Shown: piece by piece, positions 12,636 through 12,669 of the stretch
Position numbering within the stretch: position 1 is the first letter of the stretch
Layout of the letters: each line of letters opens with the position of its first letter
NCBI GenBank assembly: GCA_021811025.1
Contig: JAJZPX010000027.1
Location: 1 to 12,669 of the forward strand
Direction of reading: 5' to 3'
From: Actinomycetes bacterium
GTDB taxonomy: Bacteria > Actinomycetota > Coriobacteriia > Anaerosomatales > JAJZPX01
DNA: 12,669 nucleotides
Translations under genes and position numbers: made by a program
Notes under the pieces: generated by a model
Database searches by the model: none
What the model saw: only the letters and a program-made list of their open reading frames with translations
Told to the model about the DNA's origin: nothing

Positions 12636-12669
12636 GGCCTGACGCACTGCGAATCGAATAAAGCCTGAG

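Noticed and set aside
12560..12661. 33-aa plus-strand frame, and a nested 12-aa frame starting at an ATG with AAGGGG upstream
   Set aside because: About 40% of third positions are A or T, unlike the genes here, and the products have no recognisable feature. The stretch looks like control sequence rather than coding.

Overview
The window is about 70% GC with strong G/C preference at third codon positions. It encodes a DesK/NarL-type two-component pair, a MacAB-like exporter with no outer-membrane channel gene, a PIG-L deacetylase beside a flippase, and a lipoprotein glucanase. There is also an apparently leaderless promoter. Together these suggest a high-GC Gram-positive bacterium (Actinomycetota). 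A Coriobacteriia-like lineage is possible, but that is inference and no marker gene in the window settles it. No rRNA, tRNA, CRISPR array, insertion sequence or phage gene was seen.

Layout. Positions 1-49 hold the last codons of a plus-strand gene whose end overlaps a minus-strand TIM-barrel amidohydrolase (43-843). The amidohydrolase appears to be transcribed from a leaderless promoter. A 52-aa membrane protein follows (1068-1226, minus). Positions 7631 to 1327 on the minus strand form a long co-directional block. In transcription order it contains a 58-aa membrane protein, a hairpin, a six-helix sensor kinase, a LuxR/NarL response regulator, a MacA-like adaptor, a MacB-type ATPase, a MacB/FtsX-type permease and a Gly/Asn/Gln-rich anchored protein, and it ends in a 12-bp hairpin terminator. 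Kinase and regulator overlap by 4 bases, adaptor and ATPase by 1, and ATPase and permease by 4. The last two genes are 25 bases apart, so this looks like one regulated export operon. The kinase presumably senses envelope stress or the exporter's substrate and controls the exporter through the regulator.

Positions 7632-7833 are a divergent control region. The plus strand then carries a 957-aa protein (7834-10707) that joins three modules: a Wzx/MATE-like polysaccharide flippase, a shortened methyltransferase-like segment, and an aminoglycoside-phosphotransferase/choline-kinase-like domain. It overlaps by 17 bases a PIG-L-type deacetylase (10691-11545), so the two are probably translationally coupled. 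A GH16 lipoprotein glucanase (11509-12423, minus) converges on the deacetylase with a 37-bp coding overlap. Flippase, kinase-like domain, deacetylase and glucanase together suggest a small surface-glycan export, modification and remodelling module. This is the most unusual part of the window. Positions 12424-12669 contain no supported gene, but they hold a 17-bp palindrome and a possible outward promoter.
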